From: Bryopsis sp. KO-2023
Lineage: Eukaryota > Chlorophyta > Ulvophyceae > Bryopsidales > Bryopsidaceae
DNA: 64,000 nt
NCBI GenBank assembly: GCA_030272585.1
Contig: BSYQ01000013.1
Coordinates: forward strand, 1,302,001-1,366,000
Reading direction: 5' to 3'
Below are positions 9,320-20,125 of the stretch, piece by piece. The notes beneath the pieces are model-generated. The model saw only the letters and a program-made list of their open reading frames with translations. It searched no databases and was not told the DNA's origin. Made by a program: the position numbers and the translations under genes. How positions within the stretch are numbered: position 1 is the first letter of the stretch; each line of letters opens with the position of its first letter.

Positions 9320-12300
9320 ATGGCGCGCTGGCAGGATTGGTTGGTTACCGTGTGCCTTTTGCTTATCGGGCGAGCCATCTGTGACGACGGGGTAACCTTG
9401 GAAAGCTTCAAGAAAGAGAAGTCTGCCCATTCCGAGAGGTTCGCCAAAGATGCTGCTCGCCACGTGATCAACAAAGCCAGCTCGAGGGGCTTCGAGTGCG
9501 AGTGTGCGCATCACGAGTGCGGTGACGAGTTCGATATCGACAGCGAGTGCGTGGACATAGGGGAGTCGACGGAAAACCATACTTGCGACGTGCGGGATGG
9601 ATGCGCGTCAGTGAAGGTGATCCAAGCCGTATCTATGGTTTCTTTTTTGTGATCTCCCTTCTTTTTACCCAAAGAATACTGCAGCACCTCGGTTTGATAT
9701 TTCTTGGCCGCCATGAGCGCTGGCGTAACGCTCAGCTGTTGCTCAGTCGCTTGCTGAAGGATCGGGTGCAGCACGCGCGATAACGTACGTAACCTAATCA
9801 CGTAATACATGCGTTCCTCTGACAGATTCGGCCTTTGGATCGTTTTCCAGAAATCGATCATTTTCTATCGATTCATTCCCAAGAAAACCAACCATGGAAA
9901 TACACTGGGAAATTCCCTAGTTTCAACAGAAACTCCTGATACACAGGCCTGTGTTGTGTAATACTTTTTGCTTCCTTCAAAGAAAACCTTTGAACAGAGT
10001 CGATCATCAGCATGACACCCCTCAATGTTTGTGAATTTGAATAAACTTTTTGATTTTGCTGCCCCATGAATCTCAAAATACATTTCATTTGAGAAATAAG
10101 AGCACCCTTCAAGCTGCAGATTGCGGTAATTCTTCTTTTTTTTTGGGGGGGGGGGTTCAGTTGCATTTGGAGCACAGTTTTTTGATGTCGACACCAGAAC
10201 AAAAACTTGACTTTTCAACCAAAGACGACATGGAACAGGCGCTCGTCAATGAAATTTGCCTTTTCAAGGTGAGGTTGTTTCGGGGGGTAAAGATTAACTT
10301 TCATAAAAAATTGATACAAGAAAAAGTCTTCTTGTTCTACTTAATAAAATAAAATAAACAGTTTCTGGCATAGCCACTTTGTATTGCAATACAAGCAATT
10401 GCTGGTCGATAACTGATATGCGGAGAGCAGGATTGTGAAATATATGTCTGTTGGTTTGAAATTTGTGCATGTATGCATCAGTCACTGGACCAGACGCGTA
10501 TTTTTATGGAGGCAAGCGAATTCGAGAAAAAGGGCTTCAATGGATGGAGTTACATTGGAACGCCATCTGGGATGTTGATGTGAGGTGGTTGGGGGGCTAG
10601 TAGAAATTCATTTCCCTGTCTTTCTGTTTTTAGTTTCATTTGTTTTCATTTTGTTTATTGGGGGGGGGGGGGGGGGGAATCATTTCATTTCATTGATTGT
10701 CACGAGGGACCGTGTGTTATGCGGCGCGCACCCTGGATCCATTCAAGATATGAAGCATTGTTTTTGAAATCTGCAGGACCTTCCCTGGACGAGCGAGGAA
10801 TAGGTTCGGCAGTGACACTCACGGCGCCACGTGCGAGCCGTACGATGCCGTGAGTACCAGGCCTGACCCCAGGCCAGTCTTTTTTTTTGGGGGGGGGGGG
10901 GGGGGATACTTTGAACCCCCATGTCCATCACCATCAAAACTCCCAGGTTTCTAGCTGCTGTTCGCTGTCAGAACACATTCCTCGCTCGTGGTGTGAGCTT
11001 CAAAATGAAAGTCGTATCAACAAGCACAAGCAGAAAGAGGTCGCGTCACGATAAGTCGTGGTTCCTCTGGAGGCTAAAGAAAAGAAAAATGTCCAAGCTC
11101 TGGGTGTGTGTGTGTGCTTTTGTGGGTCGTATTTCCCAGCAGAAATACTTGCTAACAACTTTCTTTTTGATCGATATCCGCGCAGACTCTGCGGCCTTGG
11201 TTCGGTCCGGCGATGAGCGCGAGGAAGGCGGTCGTGATATTGGCCCACTCCTCAGGTGCATGCATACATATGTATCCTTCCATCTGTTGATGAATTTGTA
11301 GTTATTGTTGGGAGCTGCGTGTGCATCGATGGCGGCGCACGAGGAAAGATATGACCTTCCTCTCGCCGCCTTTCTGGTGTTGCTGGCACTGACACGTTTT
11401 CAACAAGCGCTTTGCTTTCCCTGTAGCGACGGACCAGGCGAAGAAGATCGTGGCCAAAGTGTTGACGACTTTAACGTACTCCGACTACGTGAGTGTTTTG
11501 GTGTGCGACTCCGGACCCGAGCACAGCATCGTTCACTGCGTTGATGGCGTCGAGGAGAGTGGCAAGAGGAGATGTCTGGAACGTGGAACGCAGGAAAACG
11601 TCAGGAAAATGAAAGACCTGCTGGACGAGGGGAGCGTCGCGAGTTTGGTGCCCGCGTTCCATCACGCTTTCGATCTCCTGGAAAGCGTCGCAAGCGAGGG
11701 TGTCGACAAGGTGAAAACAAAACCCCCCTACTCCCCCATGTTGAAGGAGAACTGGTACACACGCTCCTTTCATGTTCGGTTGGCTAATAGGAAACTCGCC
11801 CCCACCCCAAAGTTGCATGAACATCTCTAGGCAGCCTCACTTTGCTTTTCCATGCAGATGATATTGTTCATGGCCGGCGACACGTTTTCTCCTGAGACCA
11901 CGGAAGACGTCCTTCAAGCGGTGGGGGGTCGGCAAAAGCCCAACGATAAGGTTAATGTTCTGGGGTACAGCTTCAACTCCGACGACGGATTGGCCCGCCA
12001 GCTGGCGTGCGAAAACCACGGTGTCTCGATGAACATCGACGCCTCGGCGGACATGACTCCTTACTTCTCGTTCATCTCGTTGGCTCCTGAACACGCGGAG
12101 AAGGATCCTTCCTACGTTCATTTCACGCCTTCTTACGTCGATGCGGGTGGGTGGAAAGCGATTGCCATGCACTGATACAGTGATTTTTTATGTGTTGAAG
12201 CTGGGGTTCTGTCGTCTGTACACACACAATCTGATGATTACCACCAAAACTGGGCTTCTCCATCTAAGCGATCCTCCAGATCCTGTTGATCAATAGGATT

Positions 12301-15204
12301 CACCTTATCCACACCAAGAACACCAAAGAAATGATATCCCAAAACTGCAAGGCGTTATTTGATGCCATAACCTGGGTGGTTTTGATTGCTGTTGATTCGT
12401 AGGCCATCTTGGGCTGGTGATCACCACATCCATGGCCATGTATGAAGAGTTTGATTGCAACAGTTCATGGATGGGTCAAAAGAGGAGGTTTTTGGGGGTG
12501 GCGGGAATCGACAAGCAGGTGCAAGTGCTGGAGAAGGCTGGGCTCAAGGATGACTACGAAAAAGATTTAGGCAACATTGAGAGGTCGCTCAGCATTTGGG
12601 ATGTGAAGGGGCTGGACTGTCAGTTGCAGGTGAACTGTGTTTGTGTGTGTGACAGAAGAGGTAATGGGGGGAGGGGAGGGGATGTTAGGAGTCGTCCTAT
12701 TTTGATGGTAAAATGATAAGACAAACTCTTGTGCGTTGGAAAGAATGGTTTAGAAACAAAAAATAAAAATGCGATAAGGTTTGCTCAATCTTGAAAAAAA
12801 TTAAAAATTAAGGTGCCCATGTTTTTTTTTGTTTTTTTTTTTTTCAGATTCTTCGCAAAAGAATGGGTTCGGAATGTGCCGTGAAGATGGATCACTCGCA
12901 GAAATGCTTGCAGATGGGCAAGGATCAATACTATTTCATCCCACCAGAGAAATGGGCAACTTTCGAGGCCGCTCAGGAAAAATGTGCCAAAATCGGGGGA
13001 CGTATTGTCAATCTGGATTCTGCGCAAGAAAGGGCTCTTCTTGCGAGTGTGGTGCCAAGGTCGGGTGTATGGGTTCAACTGGAAAGAGATGATGCTGTGG
13101 GGGGGATTGGGGGGGATAATTCCTGGGCGAATGGAGGTCATGGGAAAGGGGAGTGTGCAAAGATTGACCCCAGGGGTAGGACCAACAATGTCGTTCTGCA
13201 GGATTGTGATATGACACTTCCTTACATGTGCGAGTTCGATCGGCGACCGAAAGAGTGTAAGGTAATGGTATTTATCTGCATTTTCTTTTTCCCAGCATAT
13301 GTTTTTCTTTATTTTTTTCCAGCAGGTATGGGGCTGGAATACAGAAAAGAGTGGCTGAGGGCTGTACTGTGCATTGCCAGTATTGAGAAAGATATGTTGG
13401 AGCAGACGCCAATAAGGAATTGCTTATTCTGCATCAGGACTCAGTTTTAGACCTCATTGCAGCAGCCGGCGATCTGGATGATGCGGAAAAGTGTGAGAAA
13501 AAGAATGAGTGCAAGGCCCCCGCTCCTGCCCAGATAAAAGCTCCCCAGGGTGGACCCCTCTGCAATTGGCCCCCTTACAGCAGCAACTACACCATCGAGA
13601 ATGAGAAGGGAAGAGTGTGTTGTTCTGCCGAGGAATATGACAAGGCATGTCCGCTGAGAAACGATGCAGCCCTCCAAGTAAGTACAAACCTTGCATCTTC
13701 AACACACACATAAATGCGCTTTCTTTTTTCTTTTCTGCTTCTGTTTCAATTTTTCCCTAAGGCTTTTCCGTGGTGTGGATGTTCAGGAACCTATCATTCT
13801 TGTCTTTGGGGCTGCCTTCGTTTTGCTGTTGATTCTGCTCATCGGCGGCCTCTTTGTGATACGCCGATGGATAGCTCGCCCCCCCCAGCCCATTCCTATC
13901 GCCTCCAACATTCTAAAGATGGGGGAGAGACTGGGGGGCGGCTATTCAGGGGAGGTCTATCGGGCTACCTGGATGGAGGAGCGGGTTGCTGTGAAAATAT
14001 TTCATTACCCTGAGCGACAAGATGCCAAAAGCGAACTGGTCATTTTCAGAACGTTGCCTCAACACCCAAATATCATTCGGTGAGGACCATTATCATATAA
14101 GTACATGGATACAGCCGCAAGGAATTTGAAAGAATGATGCCCTCCCTCCCCCCCCAAAAAAAAGAAAAAGAAAAAAATAATTATAATAATTAAAAATAAA
14201 ATAAAATGAACAAATAAATAAATAATTAAAAATTAAATTTTATTGTAGAAAGATGGCCGTGCAGACATGAAGCAGCAGGTGTAGGTTTCAGTTCTTGATA
14301 CTGACCACTGAGGGGCCCCCGACTTCAATTTCGTGTTAAAAGTGCTTTTTTTTTGTTCTTGTTGGATGATCGCATGTTCAGTTGTATTGGGATTCGAGAT
14401 GGAAACGAGGAAGGCACCGTGGCCTTGATTTTGGAGCTCATGGAAATGAACCTGGAAGATTTCATTTCTGGCCCCGCTCGGCACAGGGGCATCAGCTACA
14501 GGGAACTTTTCCAAGTGTTTTTCGACGTGGCCTGCGGACTGGATCACCTCCACCATCACAACTTCCTGCATCTCGATCTGAAGCCGCGCAACGTCTTGAT
14601 CAGTTTGGAGGGTGCCGAAGATAGCCCAACCGTGAAACTGTGCGATTTCGGGCTGAGCATCGAGTGCATGACCAACTCGATCAATCTGGCGGGGACGAGG
14701 GGTACTCCAGGGTACATAGCGCCAGAAACCCAGCGAGTTTCGCTCAATTCTGTTGTTAAAGCGACGAGGAAAGCCGACATCTTCTCGCTGGGCATGATCA
14801 TGCGCGCATGTCTGATTTCGGAGCCCGATGCGAGCTCGGAGTTGCGAGGCTCACGAGAAACTCTGGACGGAATAATGCCGTTGGTCGAATCGTGCACTCG
14901 GTGGGACCCGACGCAGCGACCCAGCGCTCGGGAGGTTTGCACCGCACTGAATAATCTGATGAAGAAGGATTGGGCGAATCGTGGCGTGTTTGGCGGGCCA
15001 TCTGTTGAGGACAGCGAAAGCGGCGATACCGCAGACAACTCCGAGGTGCACGTGAGGACTCTGTTTTCTAACCCCCCACCCCAGATGTGGTTGGGAAGCA
15101 GCGAACCCTCCGTGGCTGACCCAGACACCATCTACATCGATGCTGACAGCCACTCTTTGAAGGAAATAAATGCAGCCAACCTCTCTTTTGCGGATGAAAA
15201 GTAG
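9320..15204 (+). CDS. Receptor kinase: VWA/Cache + C-type lectin + TM + kinase
   Basis: Exons 9320-9616, 10161-10268, 10482-10579, 10777-10849, 11186-11255, 11427-11710, 11858-12146, 12403-12629, 12848-13256, 13406-13677, 13787-14079 and 14382-15204 join in phase to 1080 residues; the 13256/13406 junction is the least certain. Residues 1-22 are a signal peptide. Residues 100-480 resemble the VWA-Cache ectodomain of calcium-channel alpha2-delta subunits and Cache receptors (YDATLRPWF, then a VWA-like [10 protein letters not shown] and [14 protein letters not shown] strand). Residues 483-619 are a C-type lectin domain ([18 protein letters not shown], ending in LPYMCEF). A membrane segment spans about 711-735. 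The kinase follows: glycine loop LGGGYSGEV (758-766), VAVK lysine 779, HLDLKPRN 870-877, DFG 895-897, APE 920-922. It probably senses an extracellular ligand. The catalytic loop lacks the usual Arg before Asp. The family is named only by domains. Confidence 0.85.
10136..10155 (+). repeat. T-run/G-run junction before an acceptor
   Basis: T9 followed by G11, then TTCAG, the acceptor of exon 2 of the receptor kinase. It is one of at least a dozen such tracts in the window with the same T-to-G polarity (or C-to-A on the other strand). See the separate finding. Confidence 0.7.
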
Positions 15205-15919
15205 CGCGTTTCTTTGTTCTGGGTTTTTTTTTTTAGATCTCCGATCGAATTGTTTCAGGAATGTGTTTTTCCCCTCGACTTTTCAGGCATTTCATAAACA
15301 CTGGATGAGAATCCAACCTCAGGGCGACATTACTTGCACGTTCAATTGCATGCAGGTTCATAAGCGGCCTTCTTCATCGACTACAGTTTAACAAATATTC
15401 CACCCTAGTTAACAACGTGATTTAAGGAGCGGTGGGCTTGCTGACCCCCCCTGCTTTTCAACGGGCTTCTTTTTCAATATTCAAGGTGCATCGACATAAA
15501 TTTGGCCTTTTTCAGCTCAGTGTTGGTGTTGAGTTTAGTCTTCAGGGAAGATGACAATAAAAGAAAAAAAAAACTGTTTTTTTGGTTTGTGGCACTATGC
15601 ACTGTAAAATGAAATATACTACTATATTGCTTGTGGCTGAAAAAAAAAAGGAAACGGTTGTTTCCTGTTTATGGGGAAACAGTTGGGGCAATGAGTATCT
15701 GTGCCGATTGTTTTTCCGTCATTGCCAGGGACATAATGAAGCCCCTTTCCTTTTCATCAACGGCCCTTCCATGGCTGTCATGTGTTGAAGCCTAGCTGTC
15801 AATAGTCTATATCTTTCGAAAGTGCTCCCCAATTCTTTGCAAAGAATTGGTTTTGTGTGCTCCATGTGACAGACCAGTTTCTTAACAAGGGACAAGCAAA
15901 TTGACCAGGGCTCCCACAC
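15205..15919. other. Spacer after the receptor kinase
   Basis: No gene seen. The stretch holds the presumed 3' untranslated region and AT-rich filler (for example AATAAAAG at 15554-15561, a possible polyadenylation signal). A short inverted repeat surrounds 15830-15850 (CAATTCTTTGCAAAGAATTG). Confidence 0.4.
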
Positions 15920-15937
15920 TGAACCACTATGGGAAAT

Positions 15938-16690
15938 TCCCCTGTGTGCGGGGTCATTTTGACACCCCGCACATGAACTACACTGCCCCGCACAAAGCCA
16001 CAACCACCCCGCACGGCTCTGTGCGAAGTTTTGAGCCGATTACTGCGGGGTACAGTGAACCTCGCACAGAGGTTGACGTCTTTGTCGCCACCCTACCCCG
16101 CACAGGGGAATATAAACCCCGCACAGTGTGCGGGGTTCCAGCGTGTATGTGCGAGGTGCCTGTGCGGGGCTGAGTCGCAGATCCTGTGCGGGGTAGGGTG
16201 GCGACAAAGACGTCAACCTCTGTGCGAGGTTCACTGTACCCCGCAGTAATCGGCTCAAAACTTCGCACAGAGCCGTGCGGGGTGGTTGTGGCTTTGTGCG
16301 GGGTCCCTCGCACCTCGCAGTAACCGGGTCATAACATCGCACAGCGCTGTGCGGGTTTGGTTTGGCTTTGTGCGAGGTCTCTCAGACCTCGCAGTAATCG
16401 GGTCATAACATCGCACAGAGCCGTGCGGGGTTGGTGTGGTGGATGTGTGCGGGTTTGGTTTGGCTTTGTGCGGGGTCCCTCGCACCTCGCAGTAACCGGG
16501 TCATAACATCGCACAGCGCTGTGCGGGGTTGGTGAGGCTTTGTGCGGGGTCTCCCATACCTCGCAGTAATCGGGTCATAACATCGCACAGAGCCGTGCGG
16601 GGTTGGTGAGGCTGTGTGCGGGGTTGTTAGTTGATGAGCAGTGCGGCGTTATTTCCGGTTTGTGCGGGGCAGATCGGTGCATGTGCGGTG
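15938..16690. repeat. TGTGCGGGG repeat array with palindrome and tandem units
   Basis: The decamer TGTGCGGGGT and its complement occur dozens of times. From about 15983 to 16303 the array is a large palindrome (arms about 115 bp, shared blocks include GACGTCTTTGTCGCCACCC). From about 16303 to 16620 a unit of about 74 bp is repeated in tandem roughly four times (CGCAGTAACCGGGTCATAAC, CATCGCACAGCGCTGTGCGG). The same decamers recur at 19630-19895, the other end of the presumed transposon. Open frames across it are a by-product of the repeats. Confidence 0.8.
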
Positions 16691-16719
16691 GTTTTTAAAC
16701 ACCCCGCACATAACCAATG

Positions 16720-18650
16720 CTATCTCAATCATGTGAAATGTGTGTTTTCATGTTACAAAATCCCCAGCATCTGTACATCTCCCAAACTTTTGTTGTCAAA
16801 AACACACGACCATAACCTGTACCAAAACCATCGTGTAAACCCAAACCCAAACCCATGGACATCTGTGAGATCCACACAGCCTGCACTTGTTTTGTTGGCT
16901 GCCTGGCTGCTGCTGAAATAGCGACAATTAGATAGTTTGCTGACCCTGCTGCCGAACTGGATTGCGCACTTCTTCCTGGAGGCCGCACTCTCCAAGACTT
17001 CAAGACTCCTCAAATATTCCCTCACCACCATTTTGTCGCCTTTGCCTGTAAAGGTTGAAGCACACAGTACTGCTCTTTACAGCGTCAGGTTCTGACCTAC
17101 AACGGAAGATGTGCAAATAGGACCGCAACCTCCTCGTCTCGGAAAGGAAATCTGGCCTCTCGGCAGTGATCAGACACAACACGATCATCTCGCCCCAAAT
17201 TTGTCTTCCATAACCGACGGAGCTCCATCTGAACTTCGCTTCTCAACCTGTGCAAGGCACCCTCCCGACACCTGACATCGGGCATTGCAACTGTTCGTTA
17301 AACCCTCATGTTTTGGGCGGCATCGCGCAAGACTTACATGTTTCCACAGGTTTCTCTGTTCGTCTCATTGTTTCTCTAGCATGGAATTGGATCCCAGACG
17401 AATCTTTGCGTTGGAATGCTGTCAGTGAGGATGGAGCAACAGACCTTGACTTATGGCGAGCATATCCACAGCACTGATCGGCGGCACCATGCCCTGTCAA
17501 AACCACAGGAGCCGACGATGTGAACTCCGCACCATGTATCGAACAGCCTCCACAACAAGTTCATCTGAGCTGTCCAGTGGGTCAGAAATCATGTTGAGTG
17601 TATCTCTTGCTGCCAACCACAGAGGGGCACCAACATTCGGGTCCAAAATCGACGAGCACGGGTGCAGTAGGGCCAGAAGGTCTGATCTGTTGATCAGGCC
17701 AAAAACTATTAGACGGCTGTTAACCCCACGATGATCCTTCATGAATTGGAAAAAGAATAGATGTGTCACCTGAGACCATCCACCTCATCAAGGGAAGAAT
17801 CAACCTCAACAAGCCGCCACAGCCTATCAGGGGCCCATTGCCTGAGTTCCCTGACTGATTCGATGCTCCCCACTCAATCTGGCGATGTCTCTTTGGTAAA
17901 TGAAACGTTCACAAGATCAATAGGAGCATCCGATGGCAGGCACAAATGCAGCAGAGCAGGCAACAGTGTGGTGTTGAGCCCTCCACTGAACAGCACCACA
18001 ACATGGCCAGATCTGAGTAGCGACGAGGGGTCGTCTGAAGTTTCGTGTCCCATTCGCCACTCCATACAGTCACACCTCATCTACAGTTCGAAACACTGCA
18101 CCCCTCTCAAGATTTTCCCCTAAACACAATCAACAAATTGAATGGGGTGGGAACTTTCTGAAGGAAATGGATTTGGTGGCGACTGTTGAGCTCATGAGTA
18201 GTACTAGCAGGAGTGCTACAGACCTTCACAAAATGCAAAAAAATCCAGTGCAGTCCTACCCACTACTGCCGGCCGGTCGGCCTTGCGTTGGTGAGGGCAG
18301 CGTTCCTGGTGGTGTTGCGATAATGGCAGCAGCGTCTTCAGGAGGTTCGATTTCATCTGTGATTGCAACGAGCACCACCCAGTCCGGCCCCGAGCCCTCT
18401 TCCTCTTAAGGTTTGAGATCGTCTTCTTCTTCTGAAGGGGATTCTGTCAATGGTGGCGATCGCCTGGATGTTGCCTTCGTTGTTGAGGGTTAAATTTTCC
18501 CCTTCCTTGGCTTCCTGGTTCCGGGAGTAACTTGCAGCAAAGCGCGTTTAGATAAGCTGCACAGGTCAGAATTTGAAGCGCAAAGAGCCCTCTGGGATTC
18601 TCCAGCCCCTGAAAACATAACCAAGAAAAGCTGGGGGTTTTCTCTGTGGA
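16720..18650 (-). pseudogene. ASNSD1-like (asparagine synthetase domain) pseudogene
   Basis: Pieces in order on the minus strand match the ASNSD1 family, a glutamine-amidotransferase/asparagine-synthetase-like protein. About 18620 has ENPRGLFALQI (end of the amidotransferase part). 18030-17875 has VVVLFSGGLNTTLL (PP-loop, family SGGID) and PIDLVNVSF. 17875-17765 has RELRQWAPDRLWRLVEVD. 17690-17550 has LDPNVGAPLWLAARD. 17505 has VVLTGHGAADQCCGYARHK. 17230-17100 has TNLGRDDRVVSDH and EARFPFRDEEV. 16970 has CAIQFGSRVSKL. The frame is broken by an in-frame TGA after SPD (about 17874) and by frameshifts near 17505, 17300 and 17090. The aspartates of SGGID and GADEQ are changed. It sits inside the presumed transposon, so it is probably a captured copy. 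Confidence 0.75.
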
Positions 18651-19619
18651 GTCATGGGAAGCCATCCATTTTTGAAGTCGATCCTTTGATTCGTTGTCCA
18701 TCCATCAATCCAGCGAACTGATTTTACCTTTGCAAGAATCTATTTGGACAGCAAATCAACATGATTGGAGAAAGCAAGAATTCGATGGACCAGCATCCTG
18801 TTGTGGGTTTTTTTTTCACTTTTTCAAGAAAGTGTACAATGCACAGGTGCGAACCTCGAACACAGACTTGTTTTATTTTCCTTTCCCTTTTTCTTTTTCT
18901 TTTTTTTTTTTTTTTGGGGGGGGGGGGGAGGGGTGTGACAAGGTAGGAGCTAGGATTTCCAACCTTCAACAAGCAGGGGCAGGATCAACAAGATTGCAAG
19001 CAGGTGGCACTGAAATGCGTTATAGGCTGGCTCAGAAATTCAACTAACATTCATAAGGTGGCAATATCTTGAAGCCTCCTTTTTGTCCAATTTTTGCTAA
19101 AGTAAAAAACACAACAAAAAAATACTGGGGCGTAGTCCTTCAAAAAAGTAAAGTGCCGATGTGAAATACACGCAGGACACAGCAGTTGAAAAAAAACAAA
19201 CCTTCGGCTCTCCTTGAACTGGTGGGAAAACCCAGGGGAGCTGCGTTGCGCGATGCGTCGCTCGTGTAAGAATCTCGCGGCGCTGCTCGAAGCAGAGCCC
19301 GAGGCCGTGCTTGGGGATGCGTCGAAAGCGTGGCTCACTGGAGGATTGCCGAGTACGCAGGCGTCGTCCATGACCTCTTTTCACCAACCGACCTCCAAAG
19401 ATCTCGTTCTGACGCTTGGACCACGCATGGCAGCAATCCTCCGTCGACCGCATGGCTCTCAGCCTATGGGAGGTCCGCGAGTACCTCGCGAGGGACTCGA
19501 TCGAGTGCTCCCTCCCCTGGCCATTTTCGTTCGACTCCAGCACGCAATTGAGATCTGCGAACTGGCATTCCAAACGAGTGTGACAGATCACACCATCCAC
19601 CGCATTTCGCGATTCGGTG

Positions 19620-19895
19620 ACGTCAACCCTACGCCGCACAGGATACTAACCCCGCACAGAGTCCTGTACGGGGTTACTGTCCTGTGCGGGGTTGACTGTG
19701 CGGGGTAGAGTTTCGCCATTTCGTCCGTCGCTGACGACTTCGCCAGCGACTCCGTTTTTCCGCCCCAGATCGTGACGGGAATGCCTGGGAGTCGAACCCA
19801 GGTGTTTCCTACCATTCCCTCTCTCTGTCGCGTCGATTTTCGCGACTTCAGTTTTCGGCGGAAATCGAACGTGATTTTTCTACCCCGCACAGAGC
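19620..19895. repeat. Right-hand TGTGCGGGG repeats
   Basis: CCCCGCACAG and TGTGCGGGGT motifs in both orientations (19630-19710 and 19882-19893), including TGACGTCAACCCTACGCCGCACAGG, which echoes the left array at 16070-16100. The pairing of arrays at both ends supports one element of about 4 kb. Confidence 0.65.
19777..19819 (-). other. tRNA-like minihelix (acceptor plus T arm only)
   Basis: On the minus strand, GGGAATG (19819-19813) pairs with CATTCCC (19783-19777) as a perfect 7-bp acceptor-like stem. Inside it CCTGGG and CCCAGG close a perfect 6-bp stem around the 7-base loop TTCGACT, which is a textbook T arm. The D and anticodon arms are missing; only about 10 bases lie in between. It is probably a tRNA relic inside the transposon end. 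Expression is unknown. Confidence 0.5.
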
Positions 19896-20125
19896 GGTTC
19901 TTCCCATAGTGAACCACTCACCTACGTTTCTTCTTCACTGGCACCTCTTCAAGCCTGTAACTTTCAATCGAACATTACATTGAAACCGTCATTCACGAAC
20001 AGTTTAGCAGAAACAACTGTGTGTGCGGTTGTAACCGTTTTATGGGGGGAGCGTTTGCACTCGGATACGCCGAGTGTTCTTGCTTTATTCACTTGCGAAA
20101 AAGTTGGTTTTTTCCAGAGACAAAC

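Larger units (their letters stand above)
15929..19909. mobile_element. Probable TIR transposon carrying a captured gene copy
   Basis: The left end reads CACTATGGGAA and the right end TTCCCATAGTG, inverted. Outside, TGAACCACT occurs at 15920-15928 and again at 19910-19918 (10 of 11 bases match if ACTGAACCACT/AGTGAACCACT is compared), which looks like a 9-11-bp target duplication. Both ends are followed inwards by CCCCGCACAG/TGTGCGGGG repeats. A 9-11-bp duplication suggests a Mutator-like element; the family is inference, as no transposase was recognised. Between the ends lies a decayed ASNSD1-like gene copy, as in Pack-type elements. The inverted ends are short, so a coincidence cannot be excluded. 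Confidence 0.6.

Noticed and set aside
9511-9861. Minus-strand frame of 116 codons ([20 protein letters not shown])
   Set aside because: Reads like protein in places but lies over exon 1 and intron 1 of the receptor kinase, without splice or start support; left out.
15978-16588. Several frames of 60-110 codons in the TGTGCGGGG array
   Set aside because: The same repeated peptide appears in different frames and both strands, so it is a by-product of the repeat.
16303-16620. Regular repeats that could suggest a CRISPR array
   Set aside because: The units are contiguous with no unique spacers, and the window is eukaryotic with spliced genes. They are tandem repeats of a transposon end.
19097-19708. 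Overlapping frames of 164-180 codons on both strands
   Set aside because: No domain or splice support; they lie in the presumed transposon and run into the TGTGCGGGG repeats.
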